NCBI RefSeq assembly: GCF_963662255.1
Contig: NC_085072.1
Coordinates: forward strand, 562,001-626,000
Direction of reading: 5' to 3'
Length of the DNA: 64,000 bases
Origin: Cinclus cinclus
Taxonomy: Eukaryota; Chordata; Aves; Passeriformes; Cinclidae
Shown: positions 9,791-22,300 of the stretch, piece by piece
Numbering within the stretch: position 1 is the stretch's first letter
Layout: each line of letters opens with the position of its first letter
Notes under the pieces: generated by a model
The model's database searches: none
What the model was told of the DNA's origin: nothing
Seen by the model: only the letters and a program-made list of their open reading frames with translations
Made by a program: the position numbers and the translations under genes

Positions 9791-10960
9791 GGGCCTCCGA
9801 TGGCAGCCAGGTTTGGAGGAGGGGGCAGCTTTGGTCTGGGAGAAATCCTCGTCCTTATGGAATTTTTGTAGGCAAAAGCCCTGCATGGGCCGCAGGCAAG
9901 TTAGGCAAGTTGGCTTTGAAAGGAGGCACTTTTCCCCAAGAAGCCAAACTCAAGAACCCACAATGCAGATGTCCTTTTGTAGGGCGCGTTTGGGCCTCCG
10001 ATGGCAGCCAGGTTTGGAGGAGGGGGCAGCTTTCTTCTGGGAGAAATCCTCGTCCTTCTGGAATTTTTGTAGGCAAAAGCCCAGGAAAGGCCGCAGGCAA
10101 GTTAGGCATTTTGGCTCCGAAAGGAGGCACTTTTCCCCAAGAACCCAAACTCAAGAGCCCACTTGGCAGATGTCATTTTGTAGGGCGCGTTTGGGCCTCC
10201 GATGGCAGCCAGGTTTGGAGGAGGGGGCAGCTTTGGTCTGGGAGAAATCCTCGTCCTTATGGAATTTTTGTAGGCAAAAGCCCAGCACGGGCCGCAGGCA
10301 AGTTGACTCTGAAAGGAGGCACTTTTCCCCAGGAAGCCAAACTCAAGAGCCCACTTGGCAGATGTCATTTTGTGGGGCGCGTTTGGGCCTCCGATGGCAG
10401 CCAGGTTTGGAGGAGGGGGCAGCTTTGGTCTGGGAGAAATCCTCGTCCTTATGGAATTTTTGTAGGCAAAAGCCCAGGACGGGCCGCAGGCAAGTTGGCT
10501 TTGAAAGGAGGCACTTTTCCCCAAGAAGCCAAACTCAAGAGCCCACTTGGCAGATGTCATTTTGTAGGGCGCGTTTGGGCCTCCGATGGCAGCCAGGTTT
10601 GGAGGAGGGGGCAGCTTTGGTCTGGGAGAAATCCTCATCCTTATGGAAATTTTTTTCGGCAAAAGCCCTGCATGGGCCGCAGGCAAGTTGACTCTGAAAG
10701 GAGGCACTTTTCCCCAGGAAGCCAAACTCAAGAGCCCACTTGGCAGATGTCATTTTGTAGGGCGCGTTTGGGCCTCCGATGGCAGCCAGGTTTGGAGGAG
10801 GGGGCAGCTTTGGTCTGGGAGGAATCCTCGTCCTTATGGAATTTTTGTAGCAAAAGCCCGGGACGGGACGCAGGCAAGTTGGTTTTGAAAGGAGGCACTT
10901 TTCCCCAAGAAGCTAAACTCAAGAACCCATAATGCAGATGTCCTTTTGTAGGGCGCGTTT

Positions 10961-11746
10961 GGGCCTCCGATGGCAGCCAGGTTTGGAGGAGGGGGCAGCT
11001 TTGGTCTGGGAGAAATCCTCGTCCTTCTGGAATTTTTGTAGGCAAAAGCCCTGCATGGGCCGCAGGCAAGTTGACTCCGAAAGGAGGCACTTTTACCCAG
11101 GAAGCCAAACTCAAGAGCCCACTTGGCAGATGTCATATTGTAGGGCGCGTTTGGGCCTCCGATGGCAGCCAGGTTTGGAGGAGGGGGCAGCTTTGGTCTG
11201 GGAGGAATCCTCGACCTTATGGAATTTTTGTAGGCTAAAGCCCGGGACGGGACGCAGGCAAGTTGGTTTTGAAAGGAGTCACTTTCCCCCAAGAAGCCAA
11301 ACTCAAGAGCCCACTTGGCAGATGTCATTTTGTAGGGCGCGTTTGGGCCTCCGATGGCAGCCAGGTTTGGAGGAGGGGGCAGCTTTGGTCTGGGAGAAAT
11401 CCTCGTCCTTATGGAATTTTTGTAGGCAAAAGCCCAGCACGGGCCGCAGGCTAGTTAGGCAAGTTGGCTCCGAAAGGAGGAACTTTTCCCCAAGAAGCCA
11501 AACTCAAGAGCCCACTTGGCAGATGTCATTTTGTAGAGCGCGTTTGGGCCTCCGATGGCAGCCAGGTTTGGAGGAGGGGGCAGCTTTGGTCTGGGAGAAA
11601 TCCTTGTCCTTATGGAATTTTTGTAGGCAAAAGCGCAGGACGGGCCGCAGGCAAGTTAGGCAAGTTGGCTTTGAAAGGAGGCACTTTTCCCCAAGAAGCT
11701 AAACTCAAGAACCCATAATGCAGATGTCCTTTTGTAGGGCGCGTTT
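10961..11746. repeat. 786-bp 4-mer HOR unit, copy 2
   Basis: Same four-monomer order as 7223-8008. Private changes include GTCATATTGTAGG near 11134, AGGCTAAAGCCCGGG near 11234 and TTGTAGAGCGCG near 11533. It is preceded by a GTAGCAAAAG monomer ending ACCCATAATGCAG. Confidence 0.87.
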
Positions 11747-12532
11747 GGGCCTCCGATGGCAGCCAGGTTTGGAGGAGGGGGCAGCTTTGGTCTGGGAGAA
11801 ATCCTCGTCCTTATGGAATTTTTGTAGGCAAAAGCCCTGCATGGGCCGCAGGCAAGTTGACTCCGAAAGGAGGCACTTTTACCCAGGAAGCCAAACTCAA
11901 GAGCCCACTTGGCAGATGTCATTTTGTAGGGCGCGTTTGGGCCTCCGATGGCAGCCAGGTTTGGAGGAGGGGGCAGCTTTGGTCTGGGAGGAATCCTCGA
12001 CCTTATGGAATTTTTGTAGGCAAAAGCCCGGGACGGGACGCAGGCAAGTTGGTTTTGAAAGGAGTCACTTTCCCCCAAGAAGCCAAACTCAAGAGCCCAC
12101 TTGGCAGATGTCATTTTGTAGGGCGCGTTTGGGCCTCCGATGGCAGCCAGGTTTGGAGGAGGGGGCAGCTTTGGTCTGGGAGAAATCCTCGTCCTTATGG
12201 AATTTTTGTAGGCAAAAGCCCAGCACGGGCCGCAGGCTAGTTAGGCAAGTTGGCTCCGAAAGGAGGAACTTTTCCCCAAGAAGCCAAACTCAAGAGCCCA
12301 CTTGGCAGATGTCATTTTGTAGAGCGCGTTTGGGCCTCCGATGGCAGCCAGGTTTGGAGGAGGGGGCAGCTTTGGTCTGGGAGAAATCCTTGTCCTTATG
12401 GAATTTTTGTAGGCAAAAGCGCAGGACGGGCCGCAGGCAAGTTAGGCAAGTTGGCTTTGAAAGGAGGCACTTTTCCCCAAGAAGGCAAACTCAAGAACCC
12501 ACAATGCAGATGTCATTTTGTAGGGCGCGTTT
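11747..12532. repeat. 786-bp 4-mer HOR unit, copy 3
   Basis: Directly follows copy 2 and shares its TTGTAGAGCGCG change (near 12320), which suggests a recent tandem duplication of this 786-bp unit. It ends with CCCCAAGAAGGCAAACTC where most copies have AAGCCAAACTC; that change reappears near 32486, 34637 and 40530. Confidence 0.87.
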
Positions 12533-14093
12533 GGGCCTCCGATGGCAGCCAGGTTTGGAGGAGGGGGCAGCTTTGGTCTGGGAGGAATCCTCGTCCTTCT
12601 GGAATTTTTGTACTCAAAAGCCCAGGACGGGCCGCAGGCAAGTTAGGCAAGTTGGCTCCGAAAGGAGGCACTTTTCCCCAAGAAGCCAAACTCAAGAACC
12701 CACAATGCAGATGTCATTTTGTAGGGCGCGTTTGGGCCTCCGATGGCAGCCAGGTTTGGAGGAGGGGGCAGCTTTGTTCTGGGAGAAATCCTCGTCCTTA
12801 TGGAATTTTTGTAGGCAAAAGCACAGGACGGGACGCAGGCAAGTTGGCTTTGAAAGGAGGCACTTTCCCCCAAGAAGCCAAACTCAAGAGCCCACTTGGC
12901 AGGAGTCATTTTGTAGGGCGCGTTTGGGCCTCCGATGGCAGCCAGGTTTGGAGGAGGGGGCAGCTTTGTTCTGGGAGAAATCCTCGTCCTTATGGAATTT
13001 TTCTAGGCAAAAGCCCTGCATGGGCCGCGGGCAAGATGACTCTGAAAGGAGGCACTTTTCCCCAAGAAGCCAAACTCAAGAGCCCACTTGGCAGGTGTCA
13101 TTTTGTAGGGCGCGTTTGGGCCTCCGATGTCAGCCAGGTTTGGAGGAGGGGGCAGCTTTTGTCTGGGAGAAATCCTCGTCTTTATGGAATTTTTGTAGGC
13201 AAAAGCCCAGAATGGGCCGCAGGCTAGTTAGACAAGTTGGCTTTGAAAGGAGGCACTTTTCCGCAAGAAGCCAAACTCAAGAGCCCACTTGGCAGATGTC
13301 ATTTTGTAGGGCGCGTTTGGGCCTCCGATGGCAGCCAGGTTTGGAGGAGGGGGCAGCTTTGTTCTGGGAGAAATCCTCGTCCTTATGGAATTTTTGTAGC
13401 AAAAGCCCGGGACGGGACACAGGCAAGTTGGTTTTGAAAGGAGTCACTTTTCCCCAAGAAGCCAAACTCAAGAGCCCACTTGGCAGGTGTCATTTTGTAG
13501 GGCACGTTTGGGCCTCCAATGGCAGCCAGGTTTGGAGGAGGGGGCAGCTTTGGTCTGGGAGAAATTCTTGTCCTTATGGAATTTTTGTAGGCAAAAGCCC
13601 AGCACGGGCCGCAGGCTAGTTAGGCAAGTTGGCTCCGAAAGGAGGCACTTTTCCCCAAGTAGCCAAACTCAAGAGCCCACTTGGCAGGAGTCATTTTGTA
13701 GGGCGCGTTTGGGCCTCCGATGGCAGCCAGGTTTGGAGGAGGGGGCAGCTTTGGTCTGGGAGAAATCCTCGTCCTTATGGAATTTTTGTAGGCAAAAGCC
13801 CTTCATGGGCCGCCGGCAAGTTGACTCCGAAAGGAGGCACTTTTCCCCAAGAAGCCAAACTCAAGAGCCCACTTGGCAGATGTCATTTTGTAGGGCGCGT
13901 TTGGGCCTCCGATGGCAGCCAGGTTTGGAGGAGGGGGCAGCTTTGGTCTGGGAGGAATCCTCGTCCTTATGGAATTTTTGTAGCAAAAGTCCGGGACGGG
14001 ACGCAGGCAAGTTGGTTTTGAAAGGAGTCACTTTTCCCCAAGAAGCCAAACTGAAGAGCCCACTTGGCAGATGTCATTTTGTAGGGCGCGTTT
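12533..14093. repeat. Mosaic HOR stretch related to the 35-42 kb units
   Basis: The first part (to about 13.27 kb) shares its monomer order with about 35.67-36.40 kb: GTACTCAAAAG with GGAGGAATCC, AAAAGCACAGGACGGGACG, then TTTTTCTAGGC with GGGCCGCGGGCAAG. The remainder contains two GTAGCAAAAG monomers, near 13398 and 13981. Private changes include CCTCCGATGTCAGCC near 13131. Confidence 0.78.
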
Positions 14094-17000
14094 GGGCCTC
14101 CGATGGCAGCCAGGTTTGGAGGAGGGGGCAGCTTTGGTCTGGGAGAAATCCTCGTCCTTCTGGAATTTTTGTACTCAAAAGCCCTGCATGGGCCGCAGGC
14201 AAGTTAGGCAAGTTGGCTTTGAAAGGAGGCACTTTTCCCCAAGAAGCCAAACTCAAGAACCCACAATGCAGATGTCATTTTGTAGGGCGCGTTTGGGCCT
14301 CCGATGGCAGCCAGGTTTGGAGGAGGGGGCAGCTTTCTTCTGGGAGAAATCCTCGTCCTTATGGAATTTTTGTAGGCAAAAGCCCAGGACGGGACCCAGG
14401 CAAGTTGGCTTTGAAAGGAGGCACTTTCCCCCAAGAAGCCAAACTCAAGAGCCCACTTGGCAGATGTCATTTTGTAGGGCGCGTTTGGGCCTCCGATGGC
14501 AGCCAGGTTTGGAGGAGGGGGCAGCTTTGTTCTGGGAGAAATCCTCGTCCTTATGGAATTTTTGTAGGCAAAAGCCCTGCATGGGCCGCCGGCAAGTTGA
14601 CTCCGAAAGGAGGCACTTTTCCCTAAGAAGCCAAACTCAAGAGCCCACTTGGCAGGTGTCATTTTGTAGGGCGCGTTTGGGCCTCCGATGGCAGCCAGGT
14701 TTGGAGGAGGGGGCAGCTTTGGTCTGGGAGAAATCCTCGTCCTTATGGAATTTTTGTAGGCAAAAGCCCAGAATGGGCCGCAGGCTAGTTAGGCAAGTTG
14801 GCTTTGAAAGGAGGCAGTTTTCTGCAGGAAGCCAAACTCAAGAGCCCACTTGGCAGATGTCATTTTGTAGGGCGCGTTTGGGCCTCCGATGGCAGCCAGG
14901 TTTGGAGGAGGGGGCAGCTTTGGTCTGGGAGAAATCCTCGTCCTTATGGAATTTTTGTAGGCACAAGCCCAGGACGGGCCGCAGGCAAGTTGGCTTTGAA
15001 AGGAGGCACTTTCCCCCAAGAAGCCAAACTCAAGAGCCCACTTGGCAGGTGTCATTTTGTAGGGCACGTTTGGGCCTCCGATGGCAGCCAGGTTTGGAGG
15101 AGGGGGCAGCTTTGGTCTGGGAGAAATCCTCGTCCTTCTGGAATTTTTGTACTCAAAAGCCCAGGACGGGCCGCAGGCAAGTTAGGCAAGTTGGCTCCGA
15201 AAGGAGGCACTTTTCCCCAAGAAGCCAAACTCAAGAACCCACAATGCAGATGTCATTTTGACGGGCGCGTTTGGGCCTCCGATGGCAGCCAGGTTTGGAG
15301 GAGGGGGCAGCTTTGGTCTGGGAGAAATCCTCGTCCTTACGGAATTTTTGTAGGCAAAAGCCCTGCATGGGCCGCAGGCAAGTTGGCTTTGAAAGGAGGC
15401 ACTTCCACCCAAGAAGCCAAACTCAAGAGCCCACTTGGCAGGTGTCATTTTGTAGGGCACGTTTGGGCCTCCGATGGCAGCCAGGTTTGGAGGAGGGGGC
15501 AGCTTTGGTCTGGGAGAAATCCTCGTCCTTATGGAATTTTTGTAGGCAAAAGCCCTGCATGGGCCGCAGGCAAGTTGACTCCGAAAGGAGGCACTTTTCC
15601 CCAGGAAGCCAAACTCAAGAACCCTCAATGCAGGTGTCATTTTGTGGGGCGCGTTTGGGCCTCCGATGGCAGCCAGGTTTGGAGGAGGGGGCAGCTTTGG
15701 TCTGGGAGAAATCCTCGTCCTTCTGGAATTTTTGGAGGCAAAAGCCCAGGACGGGCCGCAGGCAAGTTAGGCAAGTTGGCTCCGAAAGGAGGCACTTTTC
15801 CCCAAGAAGCCAAACTCAAGAGCCCGCTTGGCAGATGTCATTTTGTAGGGCGCGTTTGGGCCTCCGATGGCAGCCAGGTTTGGAGGAGGGGGCAGCTTTG
15901 GTCTGGGAGAAATCCTCGTCCTTATGGAATTTTTGTAGTCTAAAGCCCAGCACGGGCCGCAGGCTAGTTAGGCAAGTTGGCTTTGAAAGGAGGCACTTTT
16001 CCCCAAGAAGCCAAACTCAAGAACCCACTTGGCAGATGTCATTTTGTAGGGCACGTTTGGGCCTCCGATGGCAGCCAGGTTTGGAGGAGGGGGCAGCTTT
16101 GGTGTGGGAGAAATCCTCGTACTTATGGAATTTTTCTAGGCACAAGCCCAGGACGGGCCGCAGGCAAGTTGGCTTTGAAAGGAGGCACTTTCCCCCAAGA
16201 AGCCAAACTCAAGAGCCCACTTGGCAGGTGTCATTTTGTAGGGCACGTTTGGGCCTCCGATGGCAGCCAGGTTTGGAGGAGGGGGCAGCTTTGGTCTGGG
16301 AGAAATCCTCGTCCTTCTGGAATTTTTGTACTCAAAAGCCCAGGACGGGCCGCAGGCAAGATAGGCAAGTTGGCTCCGAAAGGAGGCACTTTTCCCCAAG
16401 AAGCCAAACTGAAGAGCCCACTTGGCAGATGTCATTTTGTAGGGCGCGTTTGGGCCTCCGATGGCAGCCAGGTTTGGAGGAGGGGGCAGCTTTGGTCTGG
16501 GAGAAATCCTCGTCCTTATGGAATTTTTGTAGTCAAAAGCCCTGCATGGGCCGCAGGCAAGTCGGCTTTGAAAGGAGGCACTTCCACCCAAGAAGCCAAA
16601 CTCAAGAGCCCACTTGGCAGGTGTCATTTTGTAGGGCACGTTTGGGCCTCCGATGGCAGCCAGGTTTGGAGGAGGGGGCAGCTTTGGTCTGGGAGAAATC
16701 CTCGTCCTTCTGGAATTTTTGGAGGCAAAAGCCCAGGACGGGCCGCAGGCAAGTTAGGCAAGTTGGCTCCGAAAGGAGGCACTTTTCCCCAAGAAGCCAA
16801 ACTCAAGAACCCACTTGGCAGATGTCATTTTGTAGGGCACGTTTGGGCCTCCGATGGCAGCCAGGTTTGGAGGAGGGGGCAGCTTTGGTGTGGGAGAAAT
16901 CCTCGTCCTTATGGAATTTTTGTAGGCACAAGCCCAGGACGGGCCGCAGGCAAGTTGGCTTTGAAAGGAGGCACTTTCCCCCAAGAAGCCAAACTCAAGA

Positions 17001-18085
17001 GCCCACTTGGCAGGTGTCATTTTGTAGGGCACGTTTGGGCCTCCGATGGCAGCCAGGTTTGGAGGAGGGGGCAGCTTTGGTCTGGGAGAAATCCTCGTCC
17101 TTCTGGAATTTTTGTACTCAAAAGCCCAGGACGGGCCGCAGGCAAGATAGGCAAGTTGGCTCCGAAAGGAGGCACTTTTCCCCAAGAAGCCAAACTCAAG
17201 AACCCACAATGCAGATGTCATTTTGACGGGCGCGTTTGGGCCTCCGATGGCAGCCAGGTTTGGAGGAGGGGGCAGCTTTGGTCTGGGAGAAATCCTCGTC
17301 CTTATGGAATTTTTGTAGGCAAAAGCCCTGCATGGGCCGCAGGCAAGTCGGCTTTGAAAGGAGGCACTTCCACCCAAGAAGCCAAACTCAAGAGCCCACT
17401 TGGCAGGTGTCATTTTGTAGGGCACGTTTGGGCCTCCGATGGCAGCCAGGTTTGGAGGAGGGGGCAGCTTTGGTCTGGGAGAAATCCTCGTCCTTCTGGA
17501 ATTTTTGTAGGCAAAAGCCCTGCATGGGCCGCAGGCAAGTTGACTCCGAAGGAGGCACTTTTCCCCAGGAAGCCAAACTCAAGAACCCTCAATGCAGGTG
17601 TCATTTTGTGGGGCGCGTTTGGGCCTCCGATGGCAGCCAGGTTTGGAGGAGGGGGCAGCTTTGGTCTGGGAGAAATCCTCGTCCTTCTGGAATTTTTGGA
17701 GGCAAAAGCCCAGGACGGGCCGCAGGCAAGTTAGGCAAGTTGGCTCCGAAAGGAGGCACTTTTCCCCAAGAAGCCAAACTCAAGAGCCCGCTTGGCAGAT
17801 GTCATTTTGTAGGGCGCGTTTGGGCCTCCGATGGCAGCCAGGTTTGGAGGAGGGGGCAGCTTTGGTCTGGGAGAAATCCTCGTCCTTATGGAATTTTTGT
17901 AGTCTAAAGCCCAGCACGGGCCGCAGGCTAGTTAGGCAAGTTGGCTTTGAAAGGAGGCACTTTTCCCCAAGAAGCCAAACTCAAGAACCCACTTGGCAGA
18001 TGTCATTTTGTAGGGCGCGTTTGGGCCTCCGATGGCAGCCAGGTTTGGAGGAGGGGGCAGCTTTGGTCTGGGAGAAATCCTCGTC
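14094..18085. repeat. 4-kb HOR block, copy 1 of a 5.3-kb spaced pair
   Basis: From 14094 the sequence matches 19394 onward at a fixed offset of 5300 bp. At about 16808 the offset becomes 5501, because copy 2 holds one extra 201-bp monomer of the GTAGTCTAAAGC class. Agreement continues to about 18085. A shared 1-base deletion (TGACTCCGAAGGAGG near 17549 and 23050) shows common descent of the two copies. The limits are read by eye. Confidence 0.85.
15072..16058. repeat. 987-bp 5-mer HOR block, copy 2
   Basis: Same five-monomer order as 4674-5660 at an offset of 10398 bp. It is nested inside the larger block at 14.1-18.1 kb. A shared private change with copy 3 (CCTTACGGAATT near 15337 and 20637) shows copies 2 and 3 are closer to each other than to copy 1. 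Confidence 0.85.
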
Positions 18086-19393
18086 CTTATGGAATTTTTG
18101 TAGGCAAAAGCCCAGGACGGGCCGCAGGCAAGTTGGCTTTGAAAGGAGGCACTTCCACCCATGAAGCCAAACTCAAGAGCCCACTTGGCAGATGTCATTT
18201 TGTAGGGCACGTTTGGGCCTCCGATGGCAGCCAGGTTTGGAGGAGGGGGCAGCTTTGGTCTGGGAGAAATCCTCGTCCTTATGGAATTTTTGTAGTCTAA
18301 AGCCCAGCACGGGCCGCAGGCTAGTTAGGCAAGTTGGCTTTGAAAGGAGGCACTTTTCCCCAAGAAGCCAAACTCAAGAGCCCACTTGGCAGATGTCATT
18401 TTGTAGGGCACGTTTGGGCCTCCGATGGCAGCCAGGTTTGGAGGAGGGGGCAGCTTTGGTCTGGGAGAAATCCTTGTACTTATGGAATTTTTGTAGGCAA
18501 AAGCCCAGAATGGGCCGCAGGCTAGTTAGGCAAGTTGGCTTTGAAAGGAGTCACTTTTCCGCAAGAAGCCAAACTCAAGAGCCCACTTGGCAGATGTCAT
18601 TTTGTAGGGCGCGTTTGGGCCTCCGATGGCAGCCAGGTTTGGAGGAGGGGGCAGCTTTGGTCTGGGAGAAATCCTCGTCCTTATGGAATTTTTGTAGGCA
18701 AAAGCCCAGGACGGGCCGTAGGCAAGTTGGCTTTGAAAGGAGGCACTTCCACCCATGAAGCCAAACTCAAGAGCCCACTTGGCAGATGTCATTTTGTAGG
18801 GCACGTTTGGGCCTCCGATGGCAGCCAGGTTTGGAGGAGGGGGCAGCTTTGGTCTGGGAGAAATCCTCGTCCTTATGGAATTTTTGTACTCAAAAGCCTA
18901 GGACGGGCCGCAGGCAAGTTAGGCATTTTGGCTCCGAAAGGAGGCACTTTTCCCCAAGAAGCCAAACTCAAGAGCCCACTTGGCAGATGTCATTTTGTAG
19001 GGCGCGTTTGGGCCTCCGATGGCAGCCAGGTTTGGAGGAGGGGGCAGCTTTGGTGTGGGAGAAATCCTCGTCCTTATGGAATTTTTGTAGGCACAAGCCC
19101 AGGACGGGCCGCAGGCAAGTTGGCTTTGAAAGGAGGCACTTTCCCCCAAGAAGCCAAACTCAAGAGCCCACTTGGCAGGTGTCATTTTGTAGGGCGCGTT
19201 TGGGCCTCCGATGGCAGCCAGGTTTGGAGGAGGGGGCAGCTTTGGTCTGGGAGAAATCCTCGTCCTTATGGAATTTTTGTCGGCAAAAGCCCTGCATGGG
19301 CCGCAGGCAAGTTGATTCTGAAAGGAGGCACTTTTCCCCAGGAAGCCAAACTCAAGAGCCCACTTGGCAGATGTCATTTTGTAGGGCGCGTTT
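18086..19393. repeat. HOR spacer segment shared with 26.9-28.0 kb
   Basis: About 1.1-1.2 kb of this stretch matches 26.86-28.04 kb at an offset of 8645 bp. It includes GTAGTCTAAAGC, CCTTGTACTTATGG, GGAGTCACTTTTCCGC, CCACCCATGAAGCC, TTAGGCATTTTGGC, TTTGGTGTGGG and TTGTCGGC monomers in that order. It separates the two 4-kb blocks. Confidence 0.8.
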
Positions 19394-22300
19394 GGGCCTC
19401 CGATGGCAGCCAGGTTTGGAGGAGGGGGCAGCTTTGGTCTGGGAGAAATCCTCGTCCTTCTGGAATTTTTGTACTCAAAAGCCCTGCATGGGCCGCAGGC
19501 AAGTTAGGCAAGTTGGCTTTGAAAGGAGGCACTTTTCCCCAAGAAGCCAAACTCAAGAACCCACAATGCAGATGTCATTTTGTAGGGCGCGTTTGGGCCT
19601 CCGATGGCAGCCAGGTTTGGAGGAGGGGGCAGCTTTCTTCTGGGAGAAATCCTCGTCCTTATGGAATTTTTGTAGGCAAAAGCCCAGGACGGGACCCAGG
19701 CAAGTTGGCTTTGAAAGGAGGCACTTTCCCCCAAGAAGCCAAACTCAAGAGCCCACTTGGCAGATGTCATTTTGTAGGGCGCGTTTGGGCCTCCGATGGC
19801 AGCCAGGTTTGGAGGAGGGGGCAGCTTTGTTCTGGGAGAAATCCTCGTCCTTATGGAATTTTTGTAGGCAAAAGCCCTGCATGGGCCGCCGGCAAGTTGA
19901 CTCCGAAAGGAGGCACTTTTCCCTAAGAAGCCAAACTCAAGAGCCCTCTTGGCAGGTGTCATTTTGTAGGGCGCGTTTGGGCCTCCGATGGCAGCCAGGT
20001 TTGGAGGAGGGGGCAGCTTTGGTCTGGGAGAAATCCTCGTCCTTATGGAATTTTTGTTGGCAAAAGCCCAGAATGGGCCGCAGGCTAGTTAGGCAAGTTG
20101 GCTTTGAAAGGAGGCAGTTTTCTGCAGGAAGCCAAACTCAAGAGCCCACTTGGCAGATGTCATTTTGTAGGGCGCGTTTGGGCCTCCGATGGCAGCCAGG
20201 TTTGGAGGAGGGGGCAGCTTTGGTCTGGGAGAAATCCTCGTCCTTATGGAATTTTTGTAGGCAAAAGCCCAGGACGGGCCGCAGGCAAGTTGGCTTTGAA
20301 AGGAGGCACTTTCCCCCAAGAAGCCAAACTCAAGAGCCCACTTGGCAGGTGTCATTTTGTAGGGCACGTTTGGGCCTCCGATGGCAGCCAGGTTTGGAGG
20401 AGGGGGCAGCTTTGGTCTGGGAGAAATCCTCGTCCTTCTGGAATTTTTGTACTCAAAAGCCCAGGACGGGCCGCAGGCAAGTTAGGCAAGTTGGCTCCGA
20501 AAGGAGGCACTTTTCCCCAAGAAGCCAAACTCAAGAACCCACAATGCAGATGTCATTTTGACGGGCGCGTTTGGGCCTCCGATGGCAGCCAGGTTTGGAG
20601 GAGGGGGCAGCTTTGGTCTGGGAGAAATCCTCGTCCTTACGGAATTTTTGTAGGCAAAAGCCCTGCATGGGCCGCAGGCAAGTTGGCTTTGAAAGGAGGC
20701 ACTTCCACCCAAGAAGCCAAACTCAAGAGCCCACTTGGCAGGTGTCATTTTGTAGGGCACGTTTGGGCCTCCGATGGCAGCCAGGTTTGGAGGAGGGGGC
20801 AGCTTTGGTCTGGGAGAAATCCTCGTCCTTATGGAATTTTTGTAGGCAAAAGCCCTGCATGGGCCGCAGGCAAGTTGACTCCGAAAGGAGGCACTTTTCC
20901 CCAGGAAGCCAAACTCAAGAACCCTCAATGCAGGTGTCATTTTGTGGGGCGCGTTTGGGCCTCCGATGGCAGCCAGGTTTGGAGGAGGGGGCAGCTTTGG
21001 TCTGGGAGAAATCCTCGTCCTTCTGGAATTTTTGGAGGCAAAAGCCCAGGACGGGCCGCAGGCAAGTTAGGCAAGTTGGCTCCGAAAGGAGGCACTTTTC
21101 CCCAAGAAGCCAAACTCAAGAGCCCGCTTGGCAGATGTCATTTTGTAGGGCGCGTTTGGGCCTCCGATGGCAGCCAGGTTTGGAGGAGGGGGCAGCTTTG
21201 GTCTGGGAGAAATCCTCGTCCTTATGGAATTTTTGTAGTCTAAAGCCCAGCACGGGCCGCAGGCTAGTTAGGCAAGTTGGCTTTGAAAGGAGGCACTTTT
21301 CCCCAAGAAGCCAAACTCAAGAACCCACTTGGCAGATGTCATTTTGTAGGGCACGTTTGGGCCTCCGATGGCAGCCAGGTTTGGAGGAGGGGGCAGCTTT
21401 GGTGTGGGAGAAATCCTCGTCCTTATGGAATTTTTGTAGGCACAAGCCCAGGACGGGCCGCAGGCAAGTTGGCTTTGAAAGGAGGCACTTTCCCCCAAGA
21501 AGCCAAACTCAAGAGCCCACTTGGCAGGTGTCATTTTGTAGGGCACGTTTGGGCCTCCGATGGCAGCCAGGTTTGGAGGAGGGGGCAGCTTTGGTCTGGG
21601 AGAAATCCTCGTCCTTCTGGAATTTTTGTACTCAAAAGCCCAGGACGGGCCGCAGGCAAGATAGGCAAGTTGGCTCCGAAAGGAGGCACTTTTCCCCAAG
21701 AAGCCAAACTGAAGAGCCCACTTGGCAGATGTCATTTTGTAGGGCGCGTTTGGGCCTCCGATGGCAGCCAGGTTTGGAGGAGGGGGCAGCTTTGGTCTGG
21801 GAGAAATCCTCGTCCTTATGGAATTTTTGTAGGCAAAAGCCCTGCATGGGCCGCAGGCAAGTCGGCTTTGAAAGGAGGCACTTCCACCCAAGAAGCCAAA
21901 CTCAAGAGCCCACTTGGCAGGTGTCATTTTGTAGGGCACGTTTGGGCCTCCGATGGCAGCCAGGTTTGGAGGAGGGGGCAGCTTTGGTCTGGGAGAAATC
22001 CTCGTCCTTCTGGAATTTTTGGAGGCAAAAGCCCAGGACGGGCCGCAGGCAAGTTAGGCAAGTTGGCTCCGAAAGGAGGCACTTTTCCCCAAGAAGCCAA
22101 ACTCAAGAGCCCGCTTGGCAGATGTCATTTTGTAGGGCGCGTTTGGGCCTCCGATGGCAGCCAGGTTTGGAGGAGGGGGCAGCTTTGGTCTGGGAGAAAT
22201 CCTCGTCCTTATGGAATTTTTGTAGTCTAAAGCCCAGCACGGGCCGCAGGCTAGTTAGGCAAGTTGGCTTTGAAAGGAGGCACTTTTCCCCAAGAAGCCA